Below the pieces are notes generated by a model. The model made no database searches. It was not told the DNA's origin and saw only the letters and a list, made by a program, of their open reading frames with translations. Of a stretch of DNA of 56,161 bases, positions 5,947 through 14,916 are shown in pieces. Both the position numbers and the translations under genes were made by a program. Numbering within the stretch: the first letter of the stretch is position 1; each line of letters starts with the position of its first letter. The DNA comes from Phycisphaerales bacterium (GTDB lineage: Bacteria; Planctomycetota; Phycisphaerae; Phycisphaerales; UBA1924). The DNA is taken from the NCBI GenBank assembly GCA_027019265.1, contig JALUWX010000058.1:1-56161 (forward strand), in the 5' to 3' direction.

Positions 5947-8679
5947 ATGAGCAAGGACCCGTGGGACACCCCAGCGATGCGCCAGTGGCGTGCGATCAAG
6001 GACGCGCACCCGGACTGCGTGCTCTTCTTCCGGATGGGCGACTTCTACGAGCTCTTCGGAGACGACGCGACCAACCTCGCGCGAGACCTCGGGCTCGCGC
6101 TGACCCATCGGAACAACGCGATCCCTTTCGCCGGGGTCCCCCACCACCAGAAACCGGTGTATCTCCAGCGCGCGATCGATGCCGGGTATCGGGTGGCCGT
6201 CGTCGATCAACTCGAGGACCCCGCGCAGGCGAAAGGGATCGTCGATCGAGGGGTCACCCAGGTCGTGACCCCCGGGACCCTCGTCGATGAATCGCTCATG
6301 CGCGACGAGGTCAGCGCCCACCTGGGCGCGATCGCGTTCGATTCGGACGGCCACGCCGGGATCGCGATCGTCGAACTCTCCACGGGCGCCTTCCATGTGT
6401 TCGACGGCTCCGTCAGCGCGTGTGTCGATGAACTCGCGCGTCATCGGGTCAAGGAACTCCTCTACGCTTCCCTCGCAACCGGGGACGCGGCGCCCCGGGT
6501 CGAGCGGGTCCTCGACGAACTCGGCGCGAGCGGGACCGGACGGATGGACTGGACCTTCCGTCCCGACGAAGCGATCGGCGCGATCACCGAGCTCTACGGC
6601 TCATCCGGGGTCGAGGGATTCGGGCTCGATCCGAACCAGACGTGTCTGAGAGCGGCCGGCGCGATCGTTCGATATCTGCGCGAGACTCAGGCCGTCGATC
6701 GGAGCCAGACCAACGCGACGAGCGGGTCCGAGTTCCAGCGCCAACGCTCGACCCTCGCGCACCTCCGTCCCCCGGCGATGATCGATCACTCCCGCACGTG
6801 CCGGATCGATGCGACCAGCGCCCGCGCGCTTGAGATCGAGCAGACGATCCGAGAGGGCTCGCTCGAGGGCTCCCTCGTCGGGGTCTTCCTCGCGAGCACG
6901 GGGACAACGCGCTGCGTGATGCGCACCCCGATGGGCAAACGTCTCGTGCGGACCTGGCTCTCGTCGCCGCTCAAAGACGCACACGCGATCAACGCACGCC
7001 TCGATGCGGTCGGGACCCTCAAGGACGACCGGACCCTCGCGCAGGCGCTGGGGGACAAGCTCAAGGACATGGGGGACCTGGCGCGGATCTCGGGGAGACT
7101 CGCGCTCGGGCGCGCCACCCCACGCGATCTTGTCGCGCTCGGGAAGGGCGCCGAGAAGGTGTCCATGCTCGTCGACGTGCTCGACCAGTGCGAGGCGCTC
7201 GCCCGTCATCGGGACACCCTCCTGAGCGTTCGTGACGCGATCACCCCCGTCTCGAGCAAGATCCTCAAGATGTGCGTGGACGATCCGCCGTCTCACCTGC
7301 GCGAGGGGGGATTGATCCGGGACGGGGTCGATCCGGATCTGGACGAATCGCGCACCCTCGAACGCGACGCCGGCGCGTGGCTCGCGGAGTACCAAGCCCA
7401 GATCGTGGAAGCGCACGATCTCCCGGGTCTGAAGGTCGGGTACAACAAAGTCTTCGGGTACTACATCGAGCTCCCCAAAGCCCAGGCGCAACGCGCTCCG
7501 GACATCTTCTCGCGCAAGCAGACCCTGAAAAACGCGGAACGCTTCATCACCCCCGAGCTCAAGACCTTCGAGGACAAGGTCCTCAGCGCTGGGACCCGTG
7601 CGATCGAGCGTGAGCGGGTGCTCTTCGACGCGCTCTGCGATACCGCGCGGACCGTGCTCGACGAGCTCGGCGCGTACGCGCACTGTGTCGGGGAGCTCGA
7701 CGTGCTCCTCGGGTTCGCGGACAAAGCCCACCAACGCGCGTGGGTACGCCCCAACGTCGATGATTCGCGCGAGCTCGAGATCCATCAGGGCCGTCACCCC
7801 GTGCTCGACGAATCGCTCGGTCAGCGCTTCGTCCCCAACGACTCGGAGCTCGGGGTCCCCGTCGCGCCCGCGCACCTGGCGCTCATCACGGGACCGAACA
7901 TGGCGGGCAAGAGCACCCATATCCGTCAGTGCGCGCTCCTCGTCGTGCTCGCGCAGTCAGGGTCGTTCGTCCCGGCCGACCGGATGAACCTGGGGGTGTG
8001 CGACCGGGTGTTCACGCGCGTCGGCGCGGACGACGCGCTCCACAGAGGACAATCGACCTTCATGGTCGAGATGCTCGAAACCGCGAGCATCCTCAACAAC
8101 GCGACGAGCAACTCGCTCGTCATCCTCGACGAGATCGGGCGCGGGACCTCCACCCTCGACGGCCTGTCCCTCGCGTGGTCCATCGTCGAGCACCTTGCGG
8201 GTTCCGAGGACCAGCCCGGCCCGCGCACGCTGTTTGCGACCCACTACCACGAGATCACGGAGCTCGAGGAGCGCCTCCCCGGGCTCGTGAAGAACCTCCA
8301 TGTCGCCGTGCGTGAGTGGACGAACGAGAACGGGACCCAGGAGATCGCGTTCCTCCACACGATCCGCGCGGGTCGCACGGACCAGTCCTACGGGATCCAC
8401 GTCGCGCAGCTCGCCGGGGTCCCGAGCCACGTCACGGATCGGGCGCGCGAAATTCTCGCGACCCTGAGCGTCCAGCAGCACGGGCGCGTCGATACGAACC
8501 ACATCGAAGCGCCCAAGCCCAAACGCAACGATCAGCTCGGGCTCTTCACCGAGTTCGTCAACCACCCCGTCGTCGACGAGATCCGCGAGCTCAAGCTCGA
8601 CGCGATGACCCCCCTCGATGCGTTCGACACGCTCCGCACCCTCAAGCGCAGCGCCGAGCGCGACCCGAGCAAGGCTTAA
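5947..8679 (+). CDS. mutS: DNA mismatch repair protein MutS
   Basis: A 910-residue MutS. The mismatch-reading Phe-x-Glu is at residues 33-35 in GDFYELFG, the connector and core domains follow (for example LKVGYNKVFGYYIEL in the clamp region), and the ATPase holds the Walker A GPNMAGKST (from residue 650) and Walker B VILDEIGRGTST, then FATHYHE. Near the C-terminus QLGLF matches a sliding-clamp-binding motif. It is monocistronic: a terminator lies 62 bases upstream and the gene ends with its TAA overlapping the TAA of the convergent TPR gene. No mutL is nearby. Confidence 0.97.
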   Translation: MSKDPWDTPAMRQWRAIKDAHPDCVLFFRMGDFYELFGDDATNLARDLGLALTHRNNAIPFAGVPHHQKPVYLQRAIDAGYRVAVVDQLEDPAQAKGIVDRGVTQVVTPGTLVDESLMRDEVSAHLGAIAFDSDGHAGIAIVELSTGAFHVFDGSVSACVDELARHRVKELLYASLATGDAAPRVERVLDELGASGTGRMDWTFRPDEAIGAITELYGSSGVEGFGLDPNQTCLRAAGAIVRYLRETQAVDRSQTNATSGSEFQRQRSTLAHLRPPAMIDHSRTCRIDATSARALEIEQTIREGSLEGSLVGVFLASTGTTRCVMRTPMGKRLVRTWLSSPLKDAHAINARLDAVGTLKDDRTLAQALGDKLKDMGDLARISGRLALGRATPRDLVALGKGAEKVSMLVDVLDQCEALARHRDTLLSVRDAITPVSSKILKMCVDDPPSHLREGGLIRDGVDPDLDESRTLERDAGAWLAEYQAQIVEAHDLPGLKVGYNKVFGYYIELPKAQAQRAPDIFSRKQTLKNAERFITPELKTFEDKVLSAGTRAIERERVLFDALCDTARTVLDELGAYAHCVGELDVLLGFADKAHQRAWVRPNVDDSRELEIHQGRHPVLDESLGQRFVPNDSELGVPVAPAHLALITGPNMAGKSTHIRQCALLVVLAQSGSFVPADRMNLGVCDRVFTRVGADDALHRGQSTFMVEMLETASILNNATSNSLVILDEIGRGTSTLDGLSLAWSIVEHLAGSEDQPGPRTLFATHYHEITELEERLPGLVKNLHVAVREWTNENGTQEIAFLHTIRAGRTDQSYGIHVAQLAGVPSHVTDRAREILATLSVQQHGRVDTNHIEAPKPKRNDQLGLFTEFVNHPVVDEIRELKLDAMTPLDAFDTLRTLKRSAERDPSKA

Positions 8680-9668
8680 ACCCCGCGGGCTCCGGCACCG
8701 ACCTCGCTGCTCGATGCCCGTTCCACGGGCGCGTAGTACATCGTCCTGCTCTCGACCCACTCACTCGCTTCCCGGTCCCAGATCTGCTCCGTCCGCTTCA
8801 CGCGCCCGTCCGATGTCGGGCGCACGTGCATGCGCATGCGCTTGGTCTCGCGCGAGCCGTCGGTCGAGAACGTGCGCCCATCAAAGAGCAGCCCGTCGTA
8901 ATCGGGCATGAGCTTGGCTTCGAGCTCGACGAGTGCCATCGACCCCTCGGATCCGGAGATCCATGTGCGTTTCCACACATCCGTGCGCGGGTCCATGAAC
9001 GACCACGCTTCCCCGGTTGTCCCGCCGTCGATGCTCCGGAAGCGTTCGTGGACGACGAGCCCGCTGACGCGCTGCTCGATCACGACGCGCCCGAGCCGCT
9101 CACCGTGTTCGTCCGTGCAGTCCCATGTCCCGACCCAGAAGTCCATCGCGGTCGCGACCGCTTCGTCGTTCATCATCCCGATCCACCCGTTCGCGAGGAT
9201 CCCCATGTTCCGCGCGGACCCCGCACGCATCATCATCCGTTCCCATCGCGGGTCGTCCCTGAGCGTTCCCAGGTCCGGATCCGATTCATAGAACCCGACA
9301 TCCACCATCCCCAGGTTCATCGCGGAGTCCATCATCTCGAACGCGCGGTCGATGTCCCCCTTGAGCGCGTACGCGCACATCAGGTTGTACGTCGCGAGCA
9401 TCTTTGTCTCATCGAACCGGGTGGCGGCCGCGTGCGCGAAGATCGCTTCATCAAGCTCCCCCTGCGCGTGGAGCGCGTACCCGAGCAAGAACCAGGCGCG
9501 TGCGTTGTCCTGCTCCTCGCGCAGCACAGCCCGGCACATCGACTCCACACCCGCGAAGTCCTCCGACTCTAGCGCGTCCTCGATCTGATCCATCGGTGGC
9601 GCGTCTGCCCACACGAGCGGCGCGCCCACGAGCAAGGTCGAGATGAGAACGAGCATTCGGAACATCAT
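8676..9668 (-). CDS. Secreted TPR-repeat protein with a C-terminal DUF1579-like lipocalin-type region
   Basis: A 330-residue exported protein. It has a signal peptide (MLVLISTLLVGAPLVWADA) and TPR-like helices in about residues 25-110 (AWFLLGYALHAQGELDEAI, then MLATYNLMCAYALKGDIDRAF). The C-terminal half (FWVGTWDCTDEHGERLGRVV, EAWSFMDPRTDVWKRTW, ETKRMRMHVRP) looks like the beta-barrel region of DUF1579-type proteins, a tentative match. GGAGGAAA precedes the ATG. It converges on mutS so closely that the two TAA stops share the sequence TTAA at 8676-8679. Function unknown; a binding or envelope scaffold role is possible. Confidence 0.82.
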   Translation of the reverse strand: MMFRMLVLISTLLVGAPLVWADAPPMDQIEDALESEDFAGVESMCRAVLREEQDNARAWFLLGYALHAQGELDEAIFAHAAATRFDETKMLATYNLMCAYALKGDIDRAFEMMDSAMNLGMVDVGFYESDPDLGTLRDDPRWERMMMRAGSARNMGILANGWIGMMNDEAVATAMDFWVGTWDCTDEHGERLGRVVIEQRVSGLVVHERFRSIDGGTTGEAWSFMDPRTDVWKRTWISGSEGSMALVELEAKLMPDYDGLLFDGRTFSTDGSRETKRMRMHVRPTSDGRVKRTEQIWDREASEWVESRTMYYAPVERASSSEVGAGARGV

Positions 9669-9918
9669 GGTGTCTTTCCTCCATCAAACGGGCCGCACCC
9701 AATGTATCGCAAGTCCCCCCTGCTGGGCTCCAAAGGATCGGTATCCGCGCAACACGAGATCTGACAAACTCTTGGAACCGATGCAACACACTTCTCGGAC
9801 CGAGGAGGAACGCGCAACGCGACGAGAATCCGGGCTCTCCCTGTTTGCACACGCAAACAAACGCAAAACCCGTCCGCGTTGCTGGCGAAGCACACGCCTC
9901 GGATTCGATGAGAGAGAT

Positions 9919-10710
9919 ATGACCAGACGTTTCACACGCATCGGCGCGGGGGCTTTTCCTCTCCTCGTTCTGCTCACCCTCAGCGGGTGCGCGGGCGATG
10001 TCAAACTCCAGCGCGTCGAATACACCCGCTCCGACTACCAGATGAGCAGCGCCGACGGTTCACGCGCGATTCCCGATCTCGATCCGCAGATCGATCCCAA
10101 CGCGACCCGGCTCGGGGTTCTGAGTCCCGGGCTCGAACGGATCGAATCCATCGAGGATGCGCGCATCGCGCTCGAATCGATTTACGACACCGATGCGCAG
10201 CTCGTCGGCGCTTCCATGAAGGACCGTGGGCACGACATGGGTGTCGATGTCGAACTCGTGGATGAACGCCATGCGCGCCTGCTCTCTCGGATCATCGAGA
10301 TCCACGGCTGGCCGACCCGGGATCGGTTCGGGCTCAAGGGGGTTCAGGGCGCGTACATCGCCGTCCAGCACGCCGACCACGACCCCGAGTTCCAGTCCTG
10401 GTGCCTGGGGCTCATCCAGACCCATGTCCGTCAGGGCAAGCTCCCCGGCGCATTCCTCGCGCTCATGACCGATCGGGTCTGTCTCGAGCGCGGCGATCAG
10501 CAGCTCTACGGGACCCAGATGACGATCGCGACCCGGGACGATGGGTCCGCCGTCGCGATCCCGCTCATCCCGATCCATGAGGAAGAAACGCTCGACGATC
10601 GGCGCGCCGAGCTGGGGCTTCCCCCCCACAGCGTCTTCACCCGTGTGCTCGAGCAGCGATACCACGAATCGGCCAACCCGATTGCTGTGTCGGCCCACGT
10701 CTCCGAATAA
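9919..10710 (+). CDS. Lipoprotein with DUF6624 domain
   Basis: A 263-residue predicted lipoprotein: positively charged start, hydrophobic core and the lipobox LSGC with Cys24. The C-terminal two thirds match the DUF6624 pattern: IIEIHGWPTRDRFG, GAYIAVQHADHDPEFQ, MTDRVCLERGDQQLYGTQ. The domain is uncharacterised. The frame is open to 9643, but the ATG at 9919 is selected because it gives a lipobox at a normal distance; GAGAGAG lies upstream. The 250 bases between it and the divergent TPR gene hold one short inverted repeat (GTTTGC-ACAC-GCAAAC, 9843-9858) and nothing else recognisable. Confidence 0.8.
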   Translation: MTRRFTRIGAGAFPLLVLLTLSGCAGDVKLQRVEYTRSDYQMSSADGSRAIPDLDPQIDPNATRLGVLSPGLERIESIEDARIALESIYDTDAQLVGASMKDRGHDMGVDVELVDERHARLLSRIIEIHGWPTRDRFGLKGVQGAYIAVQHADHDPEFQSWCLGLIQTHVRQGKLPGAFLALMTDRVCLERGDQQLYGTQMTIATRDDGSAVAIPLIPIHEEETLDDRRAELGLPPHSVFTRVLEQRYHESANPIAVSAHVSE

Positions 10711-10736
10711 CCGAACACAGACCTTGCGAAAGAGCC

Positions 10737-10762
10737 AAAATCACCACCCCTGGGGTGGTTTT
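10737..10762 (+). terminator. Intrinsic terminator after the DUF6624 lipoprotein gene
   Basis: AAAATCACCACC pairs with GGTGGTTTT around a CCTGG apex, so the stem itself supplies the U-rich end. It lies 27 bases past the stop codon. Confidence 0.7.
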
Positions 10763-10818
10763 CGAGATCTCCGGATCCATTCCGGGCAACCCCCTCAGGA
10801 ATTTCGCGTATCTTGGAG

Positions 10819-10836
10819 CACACCCGTTCGGGTGTG
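10819..10836. promoter_or_regulatory. Perfect inverted repeat in the metalloprotease leader
   Basis: CACACCCG-TT-CGGGTGTG is a perfect 8+2+8 inverted repeat 100 bases before the protease start codon. It is too far from a T-run to be a terminator and may be an operator or leader hairpin. No regulator can be assigned. Confidence 0.3.
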
Positions 10837-10936
10837 AGTGTCTCACCCAATCCCGTTCCCAATCGTTCGGCGTCGTGGTTCTGTGCCGATCTTCTGGGCA
10901 CATGGATTTCAGTACCAACACGATCCAGGAGTTCCC

Positions 10937-12163
10937 ATGACGAGCGCAATCCTTGTCCTTCTTGCATCCATGTCGGCCAATCCGGCTCTTCAAGCCCCGA
11001 ACGTCGGCCAACCCAGCGACGTGATCGGGTCCGGCGCGCACTTCGAGGTCATCTCCGATACCGAGATCATCATCGACGGGCACACCTACAGCTCCTGGGC
11101 CGACGTCCATGACTCCGGGTACTTCCATCTCGAAGGCACACGCTGCGGCGTAGACCCCTTCATGATGCAAGCGTGGGGTGTCGAAGAAGTCGCCGGCTCG
11201 GGCGCGGATTGCAGCTTCAACCGGACCACGATCGATCCCCAATGGGACCCGAGCGTGAACAAGGTCCGGATCCCCGTCGTCGTGCACGTCATCGAGCGGA
11301 CCAACGGCACAGGGCACATCTCCGAATCCAGGGTCCAGTCCCAGATCGATGTGCTCAACGAGGACTTCCTCGCGCTCGCCGGCACCAACGGCGCGAACGG
11401 AACCGATACCCAGATCGAGTTCTTTCTCGCCACCGAGGACCCGAACGGGAACCCCACCAACGGGATCACCTACTCCGTCAACAACACCTGGTTCAATGAC
11501 GGCGGCGCGTACTACAACACGCTCGCGTGGGATACGAACCGGTACCTCAACATCTACACCAACGATGCTTCGGGCGCGCTCGGGTACGTGCCCGATCTCG
11601 CCCAGGGCGGGCTCGCGGGGAGCAACGCCGACCGGGTGGTGATCCTCTACTCCACCTTCGGGCGGAACGCGCCGTTCTCACCCTTCAACCTCGGACGAAC
11701 CGCGACCCACGAGGTCGGTCACTACCTCGGGCTCTACCACACATTCAACGGCGGGTGCAACAACACCTACACCAGCGGGGACCGGATCACGGACACCAAC
11801 CCCGAATCGAGCCCCACATTCGGATGCCCCGGCTCACGGAGTTCGTGCGGCTCGCAAGCCCCCATCGATAACTACATGGACTACTCCGACGATCGCTGTA
11901 TGGAGATGTTCACCCCCGAGCAAGCAAACCGGATGCGCTGCTCGCTCTTCAACTACCGTCCCAACCTCTGGCAATCCGCTCAGGGCCCGTGCTCCGACGC
12001 CGACGTTGAGGAACCCTTCGGAGAGCTCGATTTCTTCGACATCGCGCGATTCATTACCGACCTCCAGGCGCAGAACCCCAACGCCGACATCAACAACGAT
12101 GGGAGCTACGACTTCTTCGACGTTTCGGGCTACCTCTCGCTCTACCAGATGGGCTGCCCCTGA
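10937..12163 (+). CDS. Secreted M43-type metalloprotease with GC-type dockerin tail
   Basis: A 408-residue secreted zinc protease of the pappalysin (M43) metzincin clan. The zinc site HEVGHYLGLYH is at residues 258-268 and the Met-turn lies in IDNYMDYSDD. Residues 1-20 form a signal peptide and about 20-110 a propeptide, with a single Cys in GTRCGVD that could act as a cysteine switch. The final 50 residues (EPFGELDFFDIARFI..., ending DFFDVSGYLSLYQMGCP) contain two LDFFD-type half-repeats with Asp/Asn-rich turns, the GC-type dockerin-like domain typical of Phycisphaerales exoproteins. The frame runs back to 10838, but AGGAG before the ATG at 10937 and the signal peptide fix the start. Confidence 0.9.
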   Translation: MTSAILVLLASMSANPALQAPNVGQPSDVIGSGAHFEVISDTEIIIDGHTYSSWADVHDSGYFHLEGTRCGVDPFMMQAWGVEEVAGSGADCSFNRTTIDPQWDPSVNKVRIPVVVHVIERTNGTGHISESRVQSQIDVLNEDFLALAGTNGANGTDTQIEFFLATEDPNGNPTNGITYSVNNTWFNDGGAYYNTLAWDTNRYLNIYTNDASGALGYVPDLAQGGLAGSNADRVVILYSTFGRNAPFSPFNLGRTATHEVGHYLGLYHTFNGGCNNTYTSGDRITDTNPESSPTFGCPGSRSSCGSQAPIDNYMDYSDDRCMEMFTPEQANRMRCSLFNYRPNLWQSAQGPCSDADVEEPFGELDFFDIARFITDLQAQNPNADINNDGSYDFFDVSGYLSLYQMGCP

Positions 12164-12204
12164 TCGCTCCCTGATTCGGGGCTGATCCCCTCAAATACAC
12201 CCAG

Positions 12205-12234
12205 ACCCGTCGCCGGCCCGGCGGCGGGTTTTTT
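12205..12234 (+). terminator. Intrinsic terminator after the M43 protease gene
   Basis: CCCGTCGCCGG pairs with CCGGCGGCGGG (one G-U wobble) around a single central C, so the tip must open, and TTTTTT follows. Confidence 0.85.
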
Positions 12235-12259
12235 CGTGTCCAGCACCCTCGGATCCCCC

Positions 12260-12288
12260 TTGGCAACCGCGCCGGACCCGGCTACGAT
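12260..12288 (+). promoter_or_regulatory. Sigma-70-type promoter of tRNA-Thr
   Basis: TTGGCA (5 of 6 to the -35 consensus), a 17-base spacer and TACGAT (4 of 6 to the -10 consensus) end 31 bases before the tRNA, a normal distance for a short leader. A CCCGATC/GATCGGG hairpin lies between the -10 box and the tRNA. Confidence 0.6.
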
Positions 12289-12319
12289 CCCCGCCCGATC
12301 CTCACCGATCGGGGTTTGT

Positions 12320-12392
12320 GCCACCTTAGCTCAGTTGGTAGAGCGAAGCTTTCGTAAAGCTTAGGTCGCGAGTTCGAGTCTCGCAGGTGGCT
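12320..12392 (+). tRNA. tRNA-Thr (anticodon CGT)
   Basis: A complete 73-base cloverleaf. The acceptor stem GCCACCT pairs with AGGTGGC, with T as discriminator base; the D arm is GCTC-AGTTGGTA-GAGC; the anticodon stem AAGCT/AGCTT encloses TTCGTAA with anticodon CGT at 12353-12355 (codon ACG); and the T arm is CTCGC-type, here GCGAG-TTCGAGT-CTCGC. The CCA end is not encoded. A sigma-70-like promoter lies just upstream. Confidence 0.97.
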
Positions 12393-12642
12393 TTCCCCCA
12401 ATCCATCCACAGGACCAGACCACCGGATCCGGGCAATCGCTCGGATCCGCTTGCTTTGTTTGTGCGTACCTCCGGATGTTTGGTAAGCTCTCCACAGCGG
12501 CACACGGGCTGCTCCGGAGCGACCAACCCGTGATGTCCAACGCGGCCTTGATCGGAGGCCGACCCCGCCGGACACGCGCGCTGCGGGGACAGATCGCAGC
12601 GCTCCACTGACACACACCCCCGATCAGGATCGGAGACTCCCG

Positions 12643-13545
12643 ATGACCAAGACTCCCAACTCTCCCGCGATCAAGGTCTGCTCCATGCTCGCCGCCGCGA
12701 TGGGCGCGATGAGCGCCCCCACCGTGCTGAGCACGGGTGTGCTCTCGTTCCTCAACGAAACGACGACGGCCGAGGATTCCGAGGACAAACTCCTCGCGCG
12801 GACCAAAGCGAACACCCTGCGCATGATGTCCAAGCCCATCACCCTCGAAGCTGAGGAACTCCCGCTTGAGGACATCCTGAACTACATCTCGACCGTGACC
12901 GAAGCGGAGCTCGAGCCCATCTGGATCGATGACTCCTTCGATGCGCTCGGGATGGATCCGGGGACCCTCATCAGCATCCGGGTGGACAACGCGCCCGCGC
13001 TCTCCGTGCTCGAACGGGTCCTCAAACGCGCCGAGCGGATCGAGGGGATCGGATCCGAGTACACCTGGCAGCTCTCCGACATCGGGACCATCGAGTGCGG
13101 CCCAAAGACCGCGCTCAACGAACACCAGCGCATCGAGCTCTACGACATCGCGGACCTCATCCTCGTCATCCCCGACTTCGACAACGCACCCGACTTCAAT
13201 CTCCAGTCCGCGCTCTCCTCGGGCGGCAGCGGCGGAGGCGGGTCCGGACCGTTCGGTGGCGGCGGAGGCCAGGACGTGGACATCGAACCCCAGGGAGAAC
13301 GCGCCCAAAAGATCATCGACCTGATCGAATCGACCGTCGAACCGGATCAATGGGCCAACGCCGGGGGAGACGGCGCATCGCTGACCGTCTACCGGACCTC
13401 GCTCATCATCAACGCGCCGGACTACATCCATCGACAGATCGGCGGATACGACTTCTGGCCCTCACGCCTCCACAGGGTCCGCACCTCCGGATCCCAGCGA
13501 TGGATCGAAGTGAAGCCCGACCCGGCGATGCGCAAGAGCCCGTAA
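12643..13545 (+). CDS. Exported STN/secretin-N-like protein, uncharacterised
   Basis: A 300-residue protein with a hydrophobic N-terminal segment (residues 10-35, likely signal peptide). The block around residues 65-130 (ITLEAEELPLEDILNYIS, ... LISIRVDNAPALSVLERVLKR) has the layout of an STN or secretin short domain: a short repeat in which a target residue pattern is followed by a helix. A glycine/serine-rich linker spans about 192-207, and the last part (LIINAPDYIHRQIGGY) resembles the conserved end of many planctomycete STN proteins. GGAG lies upstream of the ATG. It is transcribed in the direction of the upstream tRNA; the 250 bases between them hold no clear site. Function unknown. Confidence 0.75.
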   Translation: MTKTPNSPAIKVCSMLAAAMGAMSAPTVLSTGVLSFLNETTTAEDSEDKLLARTKANTLRMMSKPITLEAEELPLEDILNYISTVTEAELEPIWIDDSFDALGMDPGTLISIRVDNAPALSVLERVLKRAERIEGIGSEYTWQLSDIGTIECGPKTALNEHQRIELYDIADLILVIPDFDNAPDFNLQSALSSGGSGGGGSGPFGGGGGQDVDIEPQGERAQKIIDLIESTVEPDQWANAGGDGASLTVYRTSLIINAPDYIHRQIGGYDFWPSRLHRVRTSGSQRWIEVKPDPAMRKSP

Positions 13546-13579
13546 CCTCAACCCCCTGTCATCTTCTGCCTTCTCACCC

Positions 13580-13611
13580 AGGGCGCTCCCAGATCGGGAG
13601 CGCCCTTTGTT
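13580..13611 (+). terminator. Intrinsic terminator after the STN-like gene
   Basis: AGGGCGCTCCC pairs perfectly with GGGAGCGCCCT around AGATC and is followed by TTGTT. Confidence 0.85.
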
Positions 13612-13668
13612 CATCAAACCGGAAGCAACCGAGCCCCCCGAGCGCGAGTACAGTCTTCGGGTCTCACC

Positions 13669-14916
13669 ATGTACGACGACACACCAAAAACCAGCGAACG
13701 GGTCTGCGACGAATGCGGCTACTCCCTCCAAGGGCTCAAACCCGGCGCGCCGTGCCCCGAATGTGGTGCGAAGACCCGCGCCCCGGGGATCAGCGCGCGC
13801 GACATCACCATGAGCGCGACCGCGCCCACGTGGTTCGTCAAGCACCTCCGCTACGGGTTCCTTCTCTGCACCCTCGCGATCATCGGGGGCGCGGGCTTCC
13901 CCGTCATCCTGTCGCTCACACGATACTTCGGGGGGATCAGCTTCACCTTCGTGCTTATGAACATCGTCTGGGTCGGGACCGCCGCGGCGTGGACGGGGGG
14001 AATCTGGATGGTGACACGGCCCCGGCGCGGGATCGGGGATGTCATCAAGGATCCCATCCTGGATTCGGACACCTACCGCGCGGTCATCCGCTACAGCTCG
14101 CTCGCTTACCCGGCGCAGGTCCTCCTCGCCGCGATAGGGCTCTGCGCCCCGACGAGTGTGATCACTACCAACATCCTCTATACCGGTCTCGAATCGATCA
14201 CCGCCATCGTCGCCTGGATCAGTCTCATCCCCACGTGTGTCTACTTCGCGAATCTTGCGTACTGGGCGAGTGATGAAACCATCACGAACAAGCTCCGCGG
14301 CACAGCGTGGTTCATGTGTGTGTGCGGGGTGCTCAGTGTTGTCTGCGGCCTTCTCGGTGCGACTTCTCTCCCGATCGCCTCCCCGGCGAACCTTGTCTCC
14401 GTATGGGCATATGTGATCGCGAGCCTCGCGACCATCTACCTCCTCTTCCTCGTCATCCGTCTCGGATCCGCGCTCGCGTGGGTGATCCGTCATCAGAAAG
14501 CGAAAGCGGGATCGCACGAACGGGTCGCCGCACGGATCAAGCAGCGCATCGAACGGCCGACGGCCGTCGCCGGCGATCTCTACTGCGAGGAATGCGGATT
14601 CAATCTCGAGGGGCTCCCGTTCGGGGGTCGCTGCCCCGAGTGCGGGACCTCCTACGCCGACCACACCCCGCTCCCCATCCGGGACCCCATGAAGGACCGT
14701 CCGTACCGGGACGAGTCCCCGATCGATCTCACGGACGAATCCGAGCACGACGAGATCATCCATCGGAAGGTCCCGGAACCGATCCGCCCACAACTCGATG
14801 TCCCCGACGACGGCGCGATCCCCCTGAGCGACGACGATCCCGAACTCGGAGACCCCGAGGAGTTCGATCCCGAGCAGGGGTCCGACCCGGACGACGGCGA
14901 TACCATCCGTCCATGA
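13669..14916 (+). CDS. Membrane protein bracketed by two zinc ribbons
   Basis: A 415-residue protein. Residues 13-35 hold a CxxCGYSLQGL...CPECG zinc ribbon; about seven hydrophobic helices follow (starting LCTLAIIGGAGFPVILSL); a second ribbon, CEECGFNLEGL...CPECG, comes at about 305-325; and the acidic C-terminal tail (residues 345-415) is rich in Asp, Glu and Pro. This CxxCGYxLxGL type of ribbon is frequent in planctomycete membrane proteins of unknown role. Its stop TGA overlaps the ATG of the next gene (ATGA), so it is the first gene of a three-gene operon with a phosphoesterase and a methyltransferase. Confidence 0.82.
   Translation: MYDDTPKTSERVCDECGYSLQGLKPGAPCPECGAKTRAPGISARDITMSATAPTWFVKHLRYGFLLCTLAIIGGAGFPVILSLTRYFGGISFTFVLMNIVWVGTAAAWTGGIWMVTRPRRGIGDVIKDPILDSDTYRAVIRYSSLAYPAQVLLAAIGLCAPTSVITTNILYTGLESITAIVAWISLIPTCVYFANLAYWASDETITNKLRGTAWFMCVCGVLSVVCGLLGATSLPIASPANLVSVWAYVIASLATIYLLFLVIRLGSALAWVIRHQKAKAGSHERVAARIKQRIERPTAVAGDLYCEECGFNLEGLPFGGRCPECGTSYADHTPLPIRDPMKDRPYRDESPIDLTDESEHDEIIHRKVPEPIRPQLDVPDDGAIPLSDDDPELGDPEEFDPEQGSDPDDGDTIRP

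Noticed and set aside
9643..9918. Upstream extension of the DUF6624 gene to 9643
   Set aside because: The extension places the lipobox far from the N-terminus; the ATG at 9919 gives a normal lipoprotein signal.
12164..12642. An attachment site or integrated element at tRNA-Thr
   Set aside because: No integrase or duplicated tRNA 3' end was seen in the flanks.
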